From assembly GCA_963704335.1 (NCBI GenBank), contig OY969889.1, positions 1,178,001 to 1,242,000 on the forward strand: a stretch of DNA of 64,000 nt, given 5' to 3'. The notes beneath the pieces are model-generated. The model ran no database searches. It saw only the letters and a list, made by a program, of their open reading frames with translations, and was not told where the DNA came from. This DNA comes from PALSA-612 sp963704335 (GTDB lineage Bacteria > Actinomycetota > Thermoleophilia > Gaiellales > Gaiellaceae). A program made the position numbers and the translations under genes. Shown in pieces: positions 39,119 through 47,433 of this stretch (the first letter of the stretch is position 1; each line of letters starts with the position of its first letter).

Positions 39119-39856
39119 ATGAATGACTCGCTGGCGCCGGACGCCGTCGAGCCCCACCTCGAGGGACGCTTCGGGCGGCCGTACCTCTACGAGCAGGAGT
39201 GCGAGTCGACGCAGCACCTGCTCGGTGAGGACGCGCCCGAGGGTGCGGTCGCAGTCACCGACCATCAGACGGGAGGCCGGGGACGTCTCGGCCGCGAGTG
39301 GATCGCGCCGTCCGGCAGTTCGATTCTCTGCTCGATCGCCCTGCGCCCGCCTGCCGACCGGCCGCAGCCGCAGCTCTCGCTCGTCGCCGGGGTCGCGGTA
39401 GCCGACACGCTCGAGCGCACCCTCGGCCTCGCCGTGCAGATCAAGTGGCCGAACGACGTGATGCTGAACCGGCGCAAGGTTGCCGGCGTGCTTGCGGAGA
39501 CGCGCGGCGACGTGGTCATCGTGGGCATGGGGATCAACATCAACCAGACACGTGACGAGCTGCCCGAACGGGCGGGCTCCCTCCGCATGCTCACCGGTCG
39601 CGGCTGGGAACGGCCGGCGGTGCTCACGTCGCTTCTCGTCGACCTCGAGGTCGCCTACGACGAGTGGCGCGAGGACGGTCTGGACGCCATCTACGGGCGG
39701 CTCGCCTCGAGGGATTTCCTGCGCGGTCGTCACGTCGCGGTCGACGGCACACGCGGAACGGGTGAGAAGATCGACCGCGAAGGCCGGCTCGAGATTCGCA
39801 CGCCGGCGAACGAGCTCATAGCAATCGAGAGCGGTGAGGTGCTCTATGACACCTGA
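39119..39856 (+). CDS. birA: Biotin-[acetyl-CoA-carboxylase] ligase
   Basis: A 245-residue group I (no DNA-binding domain) biotin protein ligase. It has the biotin/ATP site GGRGRLGREWIAPSG, the Lys strand IKWPNDVMLNRRKVAGVLAE, GMGININ and a C-terminal SH3-like domain (GRHVAVDGTRGTGEKIDREGRL). It attaches biotin to carboxylase carrier domains. The start ATG 39119 is 26 bp from the divergent small membrane protein. No carboxylase gene is in the window. Confidence 0.93.
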   Translation: MNDSLAPDAVEPHLEGRFGRPYLYEQECESTQHLLGEDAPEGAVAVTDHQTGGRGRLGREWIAPSGSSILCSIALRPPADRPQPQLSLVAGVAVADTLERTLGLAVQIKWPNDVMLNRRKVAGVLAETRGDVVIVGMGININQTRDELPERAGSLRMLTGRGWERPAVLTSLLVDLEVAYDEWREDGLDAIYGRLASRDFLRGRHVAVDGTRGTGEKIDREGRLEIRTPANELIAIESGEVLYDT

Positions 39857-39968
39857 GCGGCAAGGCCCGCCCGACCCGCAGCCCGAGCCTGAGGTGGAGC
39901 CACCGCTGGACGAGGGCGCGGCCGAGGCGGACGACGAAGGTCACCAGGCGCCGCCCCGGGACGAGTAG
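39846..39968 (+). CDS. Possible 40-residue acidic proline-rich protein
   Basis: An open frame from ATG 39846, overlapping the end of birA by 11 nt in another frame, with composition dominated by Pro, Glu, Asp and Ala (PDPQPEPEVEPPLDEGAAEA). Stop-free short acidic frames can arise by chance in GC-rich DNA, but the overlap with the preceding stop is like the translational coupling seen throughout this window, and the following gene starts 26 nt later. Function unknown. Confidence 0.35.
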   Translation: MTPERQGPPDPQPEPEVEPPLDEGAAEADDEGHQAPPRDE

Positions 39969-39994
39969 CCCGAACACCACGCCATACTCGGCCG

Positions 39995-40786
39995 GTGCGC
40001 CTCGAATGGGAGCTGGCGAAGCGCGGTTACCGCCGCTACGCCGCCTACCCAGCGGCGACGTGGGCGGGGATCCTCACGAACTCCGTCTTCGGCTTCATTC
40101 AGGCATACGTCCTGCTCGCGATGTACGACGATCGCGACGACATCGGTGGCTTCGACGCGGCCGACGCGCTCACGTACGTCTGGCTCGCGCAGGCGATGAT
40201 CGCCGCGGTGGCCGTCTTCGGCTCGAACGAGCTCGGCGAGCGAATCCGTAGTGGAGACGTCGCCACCGACCTCATCAGGCCCGTGCATCCGCTGCGGGCG
40301 GGGCTCGCGTTCGACTACGGACGCGCTCTCTACCACACGCTCTTTCGCGGCCTGCCGCCGATGGTAGTCGGGGCGATCGTCTTCGACCTGACGGCGCCGT
40401 CGAACCCGGTGGTCTGGACTGTCTTCCTCGTCAGCGTCGTGCTCGCGATCTCCGTCGCCTACGCGTTCCACTTCCTCTACAACATCGTGGCGTTCTGGCT
40501 TCTGGACTACCGGGGCGTAATGCGCATCTCCGTCGCGGTGCTCGCGTTCTTCTCGGGGCTCTACATCCCCGTCGTCTTCTTCCCCGACTGGCTCCAGACG
40601 GTCGCATACCTGACCCCCTTCCCCAGCATGATCCAGCTACCGATCAACGTGTTCGTCGGCTACACGACGGGCATCGAGCTGGTCGCAACGCTCGCCATGC
40701 AGCTGGCCTGGGCGGCCGTGCTCTTCTCTGCGTGCTACGCCGCGTTCATGCGCGGAACGCGAAAGCTGGTCGTGCAGGGTGGCTGA
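39995..40786 (+). CDS. ABC-2 family permease (first of pair)
   Basis: A 263-residue membrane protein from GTG 39995 with about six helices: GILTNSVFGFIQAYVLLAM, LTYVWLAQAMIAAVAVFG, then the family segment ELGERIRSGDVATDLIRPVHPL, followed by FLYNIVAFWLLDYRG and FFPDWLQTVAYLTPFPSMIQLPINV, partly quoted. This matches the ABC2_membrane_6 group (PF06182 type), in which two different permeases pair with one ATPase. It overlaps the second permease by 8 nt. Export substrate unknown. Confidence 0.85.
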   Translation: MRLEWELAKRGYRRYAAYPAATWAGILTNSVFGFIQAYVLLAMYDDRDDIGGFDAADALTYVWLAQAMIAAVAVFGSNELGERIRSGDVATDLIRPVHPLRAGLAFDYGRALYHTLFRGLPPMVVGAIVFDLTAPSNPVVWTVFLVSVVLAISVAYAFHFLYNIVAFWLLDYRGVMRISVAVLAFFSGLYIPVVFFPDWLQTVAYLTPFPSMIQLPINVFVGYTTGIELVATLAMQLAWAAVLFSACYAAFMRGTRKLVVQGG

Positions 40787-41582
40787 GTCCCTGACGCTCT
40801 ACGCCCGGCTGGTCTCGGCTCGCGTCCGGGCCCAGTGGCAGTACCGGACAGCGTTCGTGCTCGACTTCGTGGGCGTCTTCCTCGTCACGTTCCTCGACTT
40901 CCTCGCCATCCTCGTCATCTTCCACAACGTCCCGCAACTCGGCGGCTGGACGGTGCAGGAGGTGGCCCTGCTCTACGGCATCAGCGGCCTCGCCTTCGCC
41001 CTCGCGGGACTGGTGGTCGGCCAGCTCGAACTGCTGTCGCAGCTGATCCGCGACGGGAACTTCGACCTGGTGCTGATCCGGCCGCGCAGGTCGCTGCTCC
41101 AGGTGCTGGCCTCCGACTTCCATCTGCGCCGCCTGGGAAGAGTCGCCCAGGCTGGTGTCGTGCTCGTGTACGCGCTCGTTGCGCTCGACATCACGTGGAC
41201 GCCGGGCCGCATCGCAATGGTCTTCGTGGCCGTGCTCGCGGGCGCGGCCATATTTGCCGCCGTCTGGGTCGCCGCCGTCTGCATCGTCTTCTGGTCGGTC
41301 GAGGGGAGAGAGTCGGTGAGTGCCGTCACGGACGCGGGGGGCTTCCTCTCGCAGTACCCGATCGACGTCTACGCGAGCTGGCTCCAGCGGCTGGTGACGG
41401 TGGCGCTGCCGATGGCCTTCGTCGCGTATTACCCGGCGCTGTACATCCTCGACAAGCCCGATCCCTTCGATCTGCCCGACTGGGTGCCGTTCGCATCGCC
41501 GGTGGTCGCGCTGGTGGCCGCCGTCGTGGCGGCCTACGTGTGGCGCTTCGCCGTGCGCCATTACCGGAGCGCGGGCGGCTAG
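40779..41582 (+). CDS. ABC-2 family permease (second of pair)
   Basis: A 267-residue membrane protein starting at GTG 40779. The N-terminal stretch YARLVSARVRAQWQYRTAF leads into the first helix (DFVGVFLVTFLDFLAILVI), and the cytoplasmic motif LLSQLIRDGNFDLVLIRPR mirrors the equivalent part of the first permease. The last helices include VPFASPVVALVAAVVAAYVW. It belongs to the same PF06182-type family and should form a heterodimer with the 39995 product. The ATPase gene starts 2 nt after its stop. Confidence 0.85.
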   Translation: MAESLTLYARLVSARVRAQWQYRTAFVLDFVGVFLVTFLDFLAILVIFHNVPQLGGWTVQEVALLYGISGLAFALAGLVVGQLELLSQLIRDGNFDLVLIRPRRSLLQVLASDFHLRRLGRVAQAGVVLVYALVALDITWTPGRIAMVFVAVLAGAAIFAAVWVAAVCIVFWSVEGRESVSAVTDAGGFLSQYPIDVYASWLQRLVTVALPMAFVAYYPALYILDKPDPFDLPDWVPFASPVVALVAAVVAAYVWRFAVRHYRSAGG

Positions 41583-41584
41583 CA

Positions 41585-42541
41585 ATGCCTCAGATCGAGC
41601 TGGAGAACGTCGAGAAGACGTTCGTCGTGCGCCGCAGGCGAGGCCGCGTGCTGCGGGAGCGCACGGTCGTGCGGGCCGTCGACGACATCTCCTTCGAGAT
41701 CGAGGCCGGATCGGTGATCGGGTACATCGGCCCCAACGGCGCCGGCAAGTCGACAACCGTGAAGATGCTGACCGGCATCCTCGTCCCGTCGTCGGGCCGG
41801 ATCTCGGTTGCCGGCTTCGAGCCGTCTCGGCAGCGCATCCAGCTCGCACGCCGTATTGGCGTGATGTTCGGCCAGCGCATGCAGCTCTGGTGGGATCTGC
41901 CGCTCGCAGACTCCTTCGAGCTGCTGCGACACATCTACAAGGTGCCCGAGGAGCGCTACCGGGCGAACCTCGCTCGCTTCCGCGAGCTGCTGGACCTGGA
42001 CGACTTCCTGCAGGTCCCCGTGCGGCAGCTCTCGCTCGGCCAGCGCATCCGCGGGGAGCTGACGGCCGCGATGCTGCACGACCCCGAGATCGTCCTCCTC
42101 GACGAGCCCACGATCGGCCTCGACGTGGTGGCAAAGGAACGAGTGCGGGAGTTTCTGACCGAGATCAATTCCGAGCGCGGTGTGACGGTGTTGCTGACGA
42201 CGCACGACCTCGACGACATCGAGCGGCTGTGCTCGCGCCTGCTCGTGATCGACCACGGCCGCCTCATCTACGACGGCGATCTCGGCACGCTGAAGCAGCG
42301 CTACGGCGGCGAGCGAGTGCTCGTCGTCGATCTCGAGGAGCCTCGGGAGCCGCTGGTCGTGGACGGCGCACGCGTGATCCGCGTCGAGGGCTCGCGGCAG
42401 TGGCTGGCGTTTCGCCGGGACGAGACGAGCGCAGCCGGGCTGACGGCCGCTGTCACAGCACTCGCGCCCGTGCGCGACCTCGAGCTTCACGAACCGGACA
42501 TCGAGGACGTCGTCCGGAAGATCTACGCCGAAGGCGTCTAG
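41585..42541 (+). CDS. ABC transporter ATP-binding protein
   Basis: A 318-residue ATPase. Walker A IGYIGPNGAGKST, a signature in the variant form LSLGQRIRGELTAAML, Walker B EIVLLDEPTIGLD and switch His LLTTHDLDDIERL are intact. The first 30 residues include an unusual basic insert RRRRGRVLRERTVVRAV found in ATPases that partner PF06182 permeases. The stop codon TAG lies in the left arm of a 169-bp palindrome. It energises the two permeases encoded just upstream. Confidence 0.92.
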   Translation: MPQIELENVEKTFVVRRRRGRVLRERTVVRAVDDISFEIEAGSVIGYIGPNGAGKSTTVKMLTGILVPSSGRISVAGFEPSRQRIQLARRIGVMFGQRMQLWWDLPLADSFELLRHIYKVPEERYRANLARFRELLDLDDFLQVPVRQLSLGQRIRGELTAAMLHDPEIVLLDEPTIGLDVVAKERVREFLTEINSERGVTVLLTTHDLDDIERLCSRLLVIDHGRLIYDGDLGTLKQRYGGERVLVVDLEEPREPLVVDGARVIRVEGSRQWLAFRRDETSAAGLTAAVTALAPVRDLELHEPDIEDVVRKIYAEGV

Positions 42542-42706
42542 GAGGGTCTGACGAAACAGTGACTCTGCCGCCGGAATCACGCTGGAGGCCGCGCTGCGGC
42601 GTCCTCGGTCGCCCACGTACTTACTAGTACGCGGGCTCCCTGCGTCCTTGCATCGCAACCTCCAGCGCGCCCCGGCGACGAGCACCGTTCCGCCAGACCC
42701 TCCTAG
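42538..42706. repeat. 169-bp imperfect palindrome between convergent genes
   Basis: CTAGGAGGGTCTG (42538-42550) pairs perfectly with CAGACCCTCCTAG (42694-42706); pairing resumes at GCTGGAGG (42581-42588) with CCTCCAGC (42658-42665), and near the centre CCCACGTAC faces GTACGCGGG around loop TTACTA. Many arm differences are transitions that would leave G-U pairs in RNA. The arms contain the stop codons of both convergent genes. It may be a bidirectional terminator, a structured 3-prime RNA or a MITE; no transposase is inside. Confidence 0.7.
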
Positions 42707-43500
42707 GGCTCGAGCTGCAAGGGGATACGAACCTCGTTGATCCGCGAGCCGTCCTTCGCCGAGAGCTCGAGCACGACGAGCGCTCCCTGCCCGGCCTCGC
42801 CGGTGTAGGGCTTCGTCGTGAAGTCGAACGTCCCCCTGGTGCCCGTCCCGGACGTCGCCGTGACGAAGTTCTCGTCGACGACCTTGCCCGCAGGATCGAC
42901 AACTTCGTACTGGAAGTTGGCTTCGAACGTGTTGGCGGTCCCGGTGGCGCGGATCGGGTTCGCCACCGTCTCGAATGCGAGCGGCGACTCGACGAGGATG
43001 GCCGGCGTCTCGGTCTCGAAGCTCTTCCGCGTGTACCGCTTGCCCTGGATCTCGACCTGCTTGACCGTCGGGAACTGTGTGAGCGTGTAGACGGCCTGGG
43101 CTAGCGCGGGTTGCGTAAGGCCCTCCGCGTCCAGCGTGAGGACGCCGCTCTCGTCGAGCGCGACCGACCAGCCGTCGATGGCCGCTGGCAGCGCGGTCGT
43201 CAGCCCGAGCTCCTCCTCGGAGACGGTCGGGCCGCCCAACAGCGTGTCGAAAGCGGCCTTGGCGACGGCGGGCGAGGTCGGCACGTCCCGGCCCACCGGC
43301 TGCACCTTGTCGTCGAGGAGGTAGTAGACCCTGATCCGCACCGTCTCCGGCGGCTCGGTCTCGGTGTCGAACGTCGTCGTGGTCTCGGTCGTCGTCGTTT
43401 CGGTCGCCGAGGTCGATCCATTCTCGCCGCCGCAGGCAGCGAAGCCGAGCAGCAGGGCGATCAGGGAGAATGCGGTGAGGATGCGGCCGGTCATCGGCAT
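42703..43500 (-). CDS. Lipoprotein with GerMN and Gmad2 domains
   Basis: A 265-residue protein from ATG 43500 (or ATG 43494). The signal ends in lipobox LGFAAC followed by GGENGSTSATETTTTETTTT, a flexible linker. Residues 50-145 form a GerMN domain (VRIRVYYLLDDKVQPVGRD, LGGPTVSEEELGLTTALP), and the last 100 an immunoglobulin-like Gmad2 domain (SPLAFETVANPIRATGTANTF). Outside spore formers, this pairing is common in exported actinobacterial lipoproteins of unknown function. Its coding start overlaps the divergent C26 gene. Confidence 0.85.
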   Translation of the reverse strand: MPMTGRILTAFSLIALLLGFAACGGENGSTSATETTTTETTTTFDTETEPPETVRIRVYYLLDDKVQPVGRDVPTSPAVAKAAFDTLLGGPTVSEEELGLTTALPAAIDGWSVALDESGVLTLDAEGLTQPALAQAVYTLTQFPTVKQVEIQGKRYTRKSFETETPAILVESPLAFETVANPIRATGTANTFEANFQYEVVDPAGKVVDENFVTATSGTGTRGTFDFTTKPYTGEAGQGALVVLELSAKDGSRINEVRIPLQLEP

Positions 43501-44188
43501 CACAGCGTACGCCGAGGACGCGAGCTGGGGCGTCTGGAAGGTGCCGGCTGCGCTCACTCCGCTCGCGTACGTCACGAAGGTCGAAGCGGCGGGCGGCAGG
43601 CCGCTTCTGGTGCCGCCCGCGGACGACGCCGTTCAGGAGACGCTCGACGTGCTCGACGGGCTCGTCTTCACGGGCGGGCCCGATCTCGATCCGCAGCTCT
43701 ATGACGCCGAGCCGCACCCCGAGACGAGGATCACCCGGCCTGAGCGGGACCGAGCCGAGATCGCGTTGCTGACAGCGGCGCTCGAGCGCGACATGCCGAT
43801 CCTCGCCATCTGCCGCGGCTCTCAGGTGCTGAACGTCGCGCTGGGAGGAGACCTCGAACAGCACGTCCCGGATCTCGTCGGGCACGAGGGCCACAAGGAG
43901 ACGCCGGGCGTGTTCTCCAAGCATCCCGTCTCCGTGGACGAGGGCTCCCGCCTCCACGCAGCCGTCGGCGCCACGATCGAGGTGTCGTCCCACCACCATC
44001 AGGGCTACGGCCGGCTGGGCGACGGGCTCGAGGTCGTGGCGCGTGCTGACGACGGGACGATCGAGGCACTCGAGGCCGGCGGCCGCGCCTTCGCGCTCGG
44101 CGTGCTCTGGCATCCAGAGGACGGCGACGACGCGCGCCTGTTCGAGGAGCTCGTCGCCGAGGCTCGCGCCCACCGCGGGCGCCGCTGA
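43481..44188 (+). CDS. Class I glutamine amidotransferase-like hydrolase (peptidase C26, PuuD-like)
   Basis: A 235-residue protein from ATG 43481 (MRPVIGITAYAEDASWG, the usual family opening; GTG 43475 is possible). Catalytic Cys111 is in LAICRGSQVLNVALGG, and His-x-Glu in LWHPEDGDD. GLVFTGGPDLDPQLY is the PuuD hallmark. These enzymes release glutamate from gamma-glutamyl-GABA or similar adducts; with the GS-like ligase (49118) and aldehyde dehydrogenase (51116), a gamma-glutamyl amine pathway is likely. It is followed 4 nt later by the kinase-like gene. Confidence 0.87.
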   Translation: MRPVIGITAYAEDASWGVWKVPAALTPLAYVTKVEAAGGRPLLVPPADDAVQETLDVLDGLVFTGGPDLDPQLYDAEPHPETRITRPERDRAEIALLTAALERDMPILAICRGSQVLNVALGGDLEQHVPDLVGHEGHKETPGVFSKHPVSVDEGSRLHAAVGATIEVSSHHHQGYGRLGDGLEVVARADDGTIEALEAGGRAFALGVLWHPEDGDDARLFEELVAEARAHRGRR

Positions 44189-44192
44189 TCGC

Positions 44193-45026
44193 TTGGACGT
44201 CGCCCGTCTCGTCGAGAGGCTCTGGCCGGGCCAGGACGCAGCCGTCGAACCGCTGGGCGGCGGCATCACGAACCACAACTTCAAGGTCGAGGTGGGCGGC
44301 GACATGCTCGTGCTCCGCGTCGGCGGTAAGGACACGGAGCTGCTCGGCATCGACCGGGAGCACGAGCACGAGGCGGCGTTGTTCGCGGCGCAGCTCGGCA
44401 TCGGACCTGAAGTCATCCGCTTCCAGGAAGGCTGCCTCGTGACGCGGTTCGTGGAGGGAGCCGTCGGCGATCCGGATGCGCGCGAGGCTGGGCGCCTGCT
44501 CAGGCAGTTGCATGGCGGACCCGCCCTGGCCGCCCGTTTCGATGTGTTTCGCGTCGTCGAGACGTACGCGGCGACCGCTCGCGAGCGTGGCGTGAGCCTT
44601 CCGCACGAGTACGAGGGGCTGCTCGACGTCGCCCACCGGGTCGAGGCCGCGCGCAGCGGCTGCGCGCTGGTGCCGTGCCACAACGACCTCCTCGCCTTGA
44701 ACTTCATCGACGACGGCGAGCGGACGTGGATCGTCGACTGGGAGTACGCCGGCATGGGCGACGCGTACTTCGACCTCGCGAACTTCACCGTCAACAACGA
44801 GTTGGATGCGGACGGCGAGCGAGCGTTGCTCGACGGCTACGGCGGCGGCGATCCCCGAGCGCTGATGCTGATGCGCTTCATGTCCGACTTCCGGGAGGCG
44901 ATGTGGGGCGTCGTCCAGCAAGGCATCTCCGAGCTCGACTTCGATTACGCGGGGTACGCACGCCGGCACGTCGACCGCCTGCTGCGGACAGCCGACGACG
45001 AGCGCTTCCGCGAGGCGCTCGGATGA
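44193..45026 (+). CDS. Choline/ethanolamine kinase-like phosphotransferase
   Basis: A 277-residue protein whose only plausible start is TTG 44193, 4 nt after the amidotransferase stop. Kinase features are LGGGITNHNFKVEVGGDMLVLRVGG (glycine-rich loop and Lys region, shown only in part), the Brenner-type loop VPCHNDLLALNFI and metal motif WIVDWEYAGMGDAYFDLANF, nearly identical in style to bacterial choline kinases (LicA-like). It may phosphorylate choline, ethanolamine or another amino alcohol. It overlaps the dehydrogenase gene by ATGA, placing it in the amine catabolic operon. Confidence 0.82.
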   Translation: MDVARLVERLWPGQDAAVEPLGGGITNHNFKVEVGGDMLVLRVGGKDTELLGIDREHEHEAALFAAQLGIGPEVIRFQEGCLVTRFVEGAVGDPDAREAGRLLRQLHGGPALAARFDVFRVVETYAATARERGVSLPHEYEGLLDVAHRVEAARSGCALVPCHNDLLALNFIDDGERTWIVDWEYAGMGDAYFDLANFTVNNELDADGERALLDGYGGGDPRALMLMRFMSDFREAMWGVVQQGISELDFDYAGYARRHVDRLLRTADDERFREALG

Positions 45027-47431
45027 AAGGCCGCGCGCGGGCCGTCGTGATCGGCGGCGGCGTCGGTGGCTGTTCGATCCTCTACTGGCTAACCCGACTG
45101 GGCTGGGACGATGTCGTGCTCGTCGAGCGCGCCGACCTGACGAGCGGTTCGACATTCCACTCGGCGGGGCTCGTCGGGCAGCTGCGCGGCTCGCTGAGCC
45201 TCACGAAGATGATGATGGCCTCGGTCGACCTCTACCGAACACTGGGGGAGGACGTCGGGCTCGACACCGGCTGGCACGAGGTCGGGTCGCTGCGGCTGGC
45301 GTCATCGGAAGAGCGGATGGAGGAGCTGCGCCGTCAGGCCGGCTGGGCCAAGACATTCGGACTGCCGCTCGAGCTCGTATCGGCCCGGCGTGCGATGGAG
45401 CTGTTTCCACCAATGTCCGAGGACGGTGTGCTCGGCGCCGCCTACCTGCCCACCGACGGCTACATCGATCCGAGCCAGCTGACGCTCGCGCTGGCGGAAG
45501 GCGCCCGCCGGGGCGGCGCCGAGATTCTCACGTCGACGCGGGTCACGGCAATCGGCGTCGAGAACGGCCGCGTGACGGGCGTCGAGACCGACTCCGGCTC
45601 GATCGAGACCGAGGTCGTCGTCAACGCGGGCGGCATGTTCTCCGGCGAGCTCGGCCGTCTCGCCGGCGTGACTGTGCCCGTAATCCCGATGGCGCACGAG
45701 TACCTGATCACGAAGCCGCACGGCGTGCCGCTCGACGTCCCCACGATGCGCGATCCCTCTCTGCTCGTCTACTTCCGAGGCGAGTCCGGCGGCCTCGTCA
45801 TGGGTGGCTACGAGCGCCAGCCGGCGCCCTGGGGGCTCGACGGCATCCCTCCCGACTTCAACGGCAGGCTGCTCGACGAGGACTGGCCGCGTTTCGAAGA
45901 GCTGATGGAGAACGCCGTCGTACGAGTGCCGGAGCTCGCCGACGCGGAGGTGGTTCGGCTCGTCAACGGCCCTGAGGCGTTCACCCCCGACGGCGAGTTC
46001 ATCCTCGGGCCGACTGCCGTGCGCGGGTTCTGGGTGGCAGCCGGCTTCTGTGCGCACGGCCTCGCAGGCGCCGGCGGGATGGGCAAGCTCGTCGCGGAGT
46101 GGCTCGTGGAGGGCGTCCCCTCGCTCGATGTGTGGGAGATGGACTCGCGCCGGTTCGGCGCCCAGTACGCGAACCTCGACTACACGCTCGCGCGCACGGT
46201 CGAGATCTACTCGACCTACTACGACGTGAAGTACCCGGGTCACGAGCGGCAAGCCGGCCGGCCGTTGAAGCTGTCGCCGACGTACGAGCGGCTGCGTGAG
46301 CTCGGCGCCGCTTTCGGGGAGAAGTCGGGCTGGGAGCGCGCCAACTGGTTCGAGCCGAACGCGGCGGACGGTGACGAGTTGCTGCGGCCGCGCGGGTGGG
46401 CGGGCCGGTTGTGGTCGCCCGCCGTCGGCGCAGAGCACCGCGCCTGCCGCGAAGCTGCGGCGCTCTTCGACGAGACGAGCTTCGCGAAGATCGAGGTTTC
46501 GGGGGAGGGGGCGGCCGAGTTCCTCGAGCGCCTGTGCGCGAACCGTGTGGCTCGCGACGTGGGCCAGATCACCTACACGTCGATGCTCAACGCGCACGGT
46601 GGGATCGAGTGCGACTTCACCGTCACCAGGATCGCGCCTGACCGGTTCCGCATCGTCACGGGCACGGCCTTCGGCCAGCACGACCTCGCGTGGATCCGTC
46701 AGCACGCGCCCGACGACGGCTCGGTCGTCGTCGACGACGTGACCGCGCAGCACGCATGCCTCGGCATCTGGGGACCGGCCTCGCGGGCGATTCTCGCCTC
46801 CGTCACGCAGGACGACCTCGCCTTTCCGTACATGCACGCCCGTGAGATCGCCGTTGGGCAGGTGCCCAGCCTCGCGCTCCGCGTGACGTACGTCGGCGAG
46901 CTGGGGTGGGAGCTCTACTGCGCGATGGAGCAGGGGCTCGAGCTGTGGGACACGCTCTGGGCGGCCGGGCAGGAGCACGGCCTCGTCGCGGGCGGCTACA
47001 AGGCGATCGACTCGATGCGCCTCGAGAAGGGCTACCGGGTGTGGGGCGCCGACATCACGCCAGACGACACGCCCTACGAGGCGGGGCTCGGCTTCGCCGT
47101 GAAGCTCGACAAGGGCGATTTCATCGGCCGCGACGCACTGGCGGCTGCCGCAGAGCCCGAGCGCAGGCTCGTGTGCATCACGCTCTCGGAGCCGCGCGCG
47201 GTCGCGCTCGGCTCGGAGCCGGTGCGAGTCGACGGCGAGCTCGTCGGCCGCGTGACGAGCGGCGGGTACGGGTACACGGTCGAGCGCTCGATCGCCTATG
47301 CGTACGTGCCGGCGAAGAGCGCAACACCCGGCCGGGCCGCCGACGTGGAGATCTTCGGCGACTGGGTCGGCGGCGAGGTAGCCCCCGAGCCGCTCCTCGA
47401 TCCTGCCGGAGAGCGGCTCAGGGCTGAGTAG
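45023..47431 (+). CDS. FAD/GcvT dehydrogenase of the dimethylglycine/sarcosine family
   Basis: An 802-residue two-part enzyme. Residues 1-380 form a DAO-type FAD domain (VVIGGGVGGCSILYWLTRLG) with LTSGSTFHSAGLVGQL, where H46 aligns with the His that covalently binds FAD in dimethylglycine dehydrogenase. A FAO-type middle (PLKLSPTYERL, WERANWFEP) leads into a GcvT-like folate domain (LFDETSFAKIEVSGEGA, LGIWGPASRAIL, GYKAIDSMRLEKGYRVWGADI). These enzymes remove N-methyl groups, capturing formaldehyde as methylene-THF. This links the amine island to the formate/folate genes upstream. Exact substrate is unproved. Confidence 0.88.
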   Translation: MKGRARAVVIGGGVGGCSILYWLTRLGWDDVVLVERADLTSGSTFHSAGLVGQLRGSLSLTKMMMASVDLYRTLGEDVGLDTGWHEVGSLRLASSEERMEELRRQAGWAKTFGLPLELVSARRAMELFPPMSEDGVLGAAYLPTDGYIDPSQLTLALAEGARRGGAEILTSTRVTAIGVENGRVTGVETDSGSIETEVVVNAGGMFSGELGRLAGVTVPVIPMAHEYLITKPHGVPLDVPTMRDPSLLVYFRGESGGLVMGGYERQPAPWGLDGIPPDFNGRLLDEDWPRFEELMENAVVRVPELADAEVVRLVNGPEAFTPDGEFILGPTAVRGFWVAAGFCAHGLAGAGGMGKLVAEWLVEGVPSLDVWEMDSRRFGAQYANLDYTLARTVEIYSTYYDVKYPGHERQAGRPLKLSPTYERLRELGAAFGEKSGWERANWFEPNAADGDELLRPRGWAGRLWSPAVGAEHRACREAAALFDETSFAKIEVSGEGAAEFLERLCANRVARDVGQITYTSMLNAHGGIECDFTVTRIAPDRFRIVTGTAFGQHDLAWIRQHAPDDGSVVVDDVTAQHACLGIWGPASRAILASVTQDDLAFPYMHAREIAVGQVPSLALRVTYVGELGWELYCAMEQGLELWDTLWAAGQEHGLVAGGYKAIDSMRLEKGYRVWGADITPDDTPYEAGLGFAVKLDKGDFIGRDALAAAAEPERRLVCITLSEPRAVALGSEPVRVDGELVGRVTSGGYGYTVERSIAYAYVPAKSATPGRAADVEIFGDWVGGEVAPEPLLDPAGERLRAE

Positions 47432-47433
47432 TC

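Noticed and set aside
41579..44797. 1072-codon minus-strand open frame
   Set aside because: It is antisense to the ABC ATPase, C26 hydrolase and kinase genes, spans the palindrome, and shows no recognisable domain.
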